The translations under genes were made by a program, and so were the position numbers. A stretch of 64,000 nt of DNA from contig NZ_JAKJSO010000023.1 of NCBI RefSeq assembly GCF_050337045.1, positions 31,768 through 95,767 of the forward strand, written 5' to 3'. Numbering within the stretch: the first letter of the stretch is position 1; every line of letters begins with the position of its first letter. This DNA comes from Photobacterium kagoshimensis. Lineage in GTDB: Bacteria; Pseudomonadota; Gammaproteobacteria; Enterobacterales; Vibrionaceae. Below are positions 63,802 through 64,000 of the stretch, one piece after another. Below the pieces are notes generated by a model. The model did not search any database, was not told the origin of the DNA, and was given only the letters and a program-made list of their open reading frames with translations.

Positions 63802-64000
63802 ATGTCGAATAATACTTTCCTATCTTCCTTCTGGGAAGGCTTTCAGATTATAAAGTCCCATAAAACTGATTCTTTAATTACAATCACTTTAAAGCCTGAT
63901 TCCACCGCTGTGTGTCAATGCGGTCGCTCATCCAACTCTATCCATGACTATCATTGGCGAGTTCTAAAAGAAGCGATGATGTTCGATACTCCTGTTGAGC
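63802..64000 (+). CDS. ISL3-family transposase, N-terminus only
   Basis: The first 66 codons of a transposase, cut by the window edge. After a MSNNTFLSSFWEGFQI start comes the ISL3-type zinc-ribbon region with CQCGRSSNSIHDY followed by a WRVLKEAMMFDTPVE strand pattern, typical of the transposase N-terminal DNA-binding domain. The DDE catalytic part is not in view. The start has no visible strong ribosome binding site. Whether the element is intact is unknown. Confidence 0.8.
   Translation, partial: MSNNTFLSSFWEGFQIIKSHKTDSLITITLKPDSTAVCQCGRSSNSIHDYHWRVLKEAMMFDTPVE

Larger units (their letters stand above)
63708..64000 (+). mobile_element. Left end of an ISL3-family insertion sequence
   Basis: The presumed left terminal repeat begins GGTTCTTCGCGGATTAGCGG at 63708, in the style of ISL3-family ends (GGYTCTT...). 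It is followed 94 bp later by a transposase start. The 8 bp outside it (63700-63707) would be one copy of the target duplication. The right end is beyond the window, so neither the repeat pairing nor the duplication can be checked here. Confidence 0.75.

Noticed and set aside
1..64000. CRISPR arrays, rRNA, tRNA genes, prophage or genomic island
   Set aside because: No regularly spaced repeats, no tRNA- or rRNA-like sequence, no integrase other than the chromosomal XerD, and gene order follows conserved chromosomal blocks.

Overview
The window reads as chromosomal core sequence of a marine gammaproteobacterium of the Vibrionaceae, most likely Photobacterium (the family is well supported by gene content; the genus is inference). 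Pointers are an arcA/arcB pair side by side, a VpsR-type regulator next to lysS, a 283-residue Vibrio-type thymidylate synthase, two glutamate synthase operons in tandem and an E. coli-like order in several blocks (gltBD-yhcC-arcB, fldB-xerD-dsbC-recJ-prfB-lysS, tas-mutH-rppH-ptsP-lgt-thyA). I see no rRNA, tRNA, CRISPR array or prophage. The only mobile DNA is the left end of an ISL3-type insertion sequence at the right edge.

Layout. 1-13.0 kb: partial mtnN, then two tandem gltBD operons of different subtypes, all on the minus strand. 13.6-20.4 kb: yhcC-type radical SAM gene, a PAS/GGDEF diguanylate cyclase, arcB overlapped by a small lipoprotein gene, and convergent arcA with a perfect FNR box upstream. 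21-24.2 kb: an RraA-family gene with an intact aldolase motif, a small exported beta-rich protein, and a solitary aceK. 24.4-29.4 kb: thrL-thrABC with a textbook attenuator. 29.5-37.9 kb: DAACS transporter, grcA with an FNR-dependent promoter, nfo, ung, hemerythrin-domain protein, DUF3545 protein, alanine:sodium symporter, yaaA. 38-41.9 kb: srmB, trmN6, brnQ. 41.9-49.4 kb: fldB, xerD, dsbC, recJ, prfB (with the programmed +1 frameshift), lysS. 49.9-55 kb: a second DAACS transporter under a perfect CRP-like site, vpsR, a PACE efflux pump with its divergent LysR regulator, and a DUF1127 gene behind a possible leader peptide. 55-63.6 kb: tas, small DUF6482-like gene, mutH, rppH, ptsP, TSUP permease, lgt, thyA. 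63.7 kb to the end: ISL3-type element.

Themes. Nitrogen and amino acid metabolism (two GOGATs, threonine synthesis, four amino-acid/carboxylate transporters, enzyme I-Ntr), the aerobic/anaerobic switch (ArcA, ArcB, FNR boxes at arcA and grcA) and c-di-GMP/biofilm control (GGDEF protein, VpsR). Most of the window is conserved housekeeping DNA. The less explained signals are in the spaces between genes: a 22-aa ORF with an RBS-masking hairpin before the DUF1127 gene, a cluster of DnaA-box-like 9-mers between mutH and rppH, a 38-aa ORF before ung, and a 39-bp near-palindrome after the first DAACS gene.
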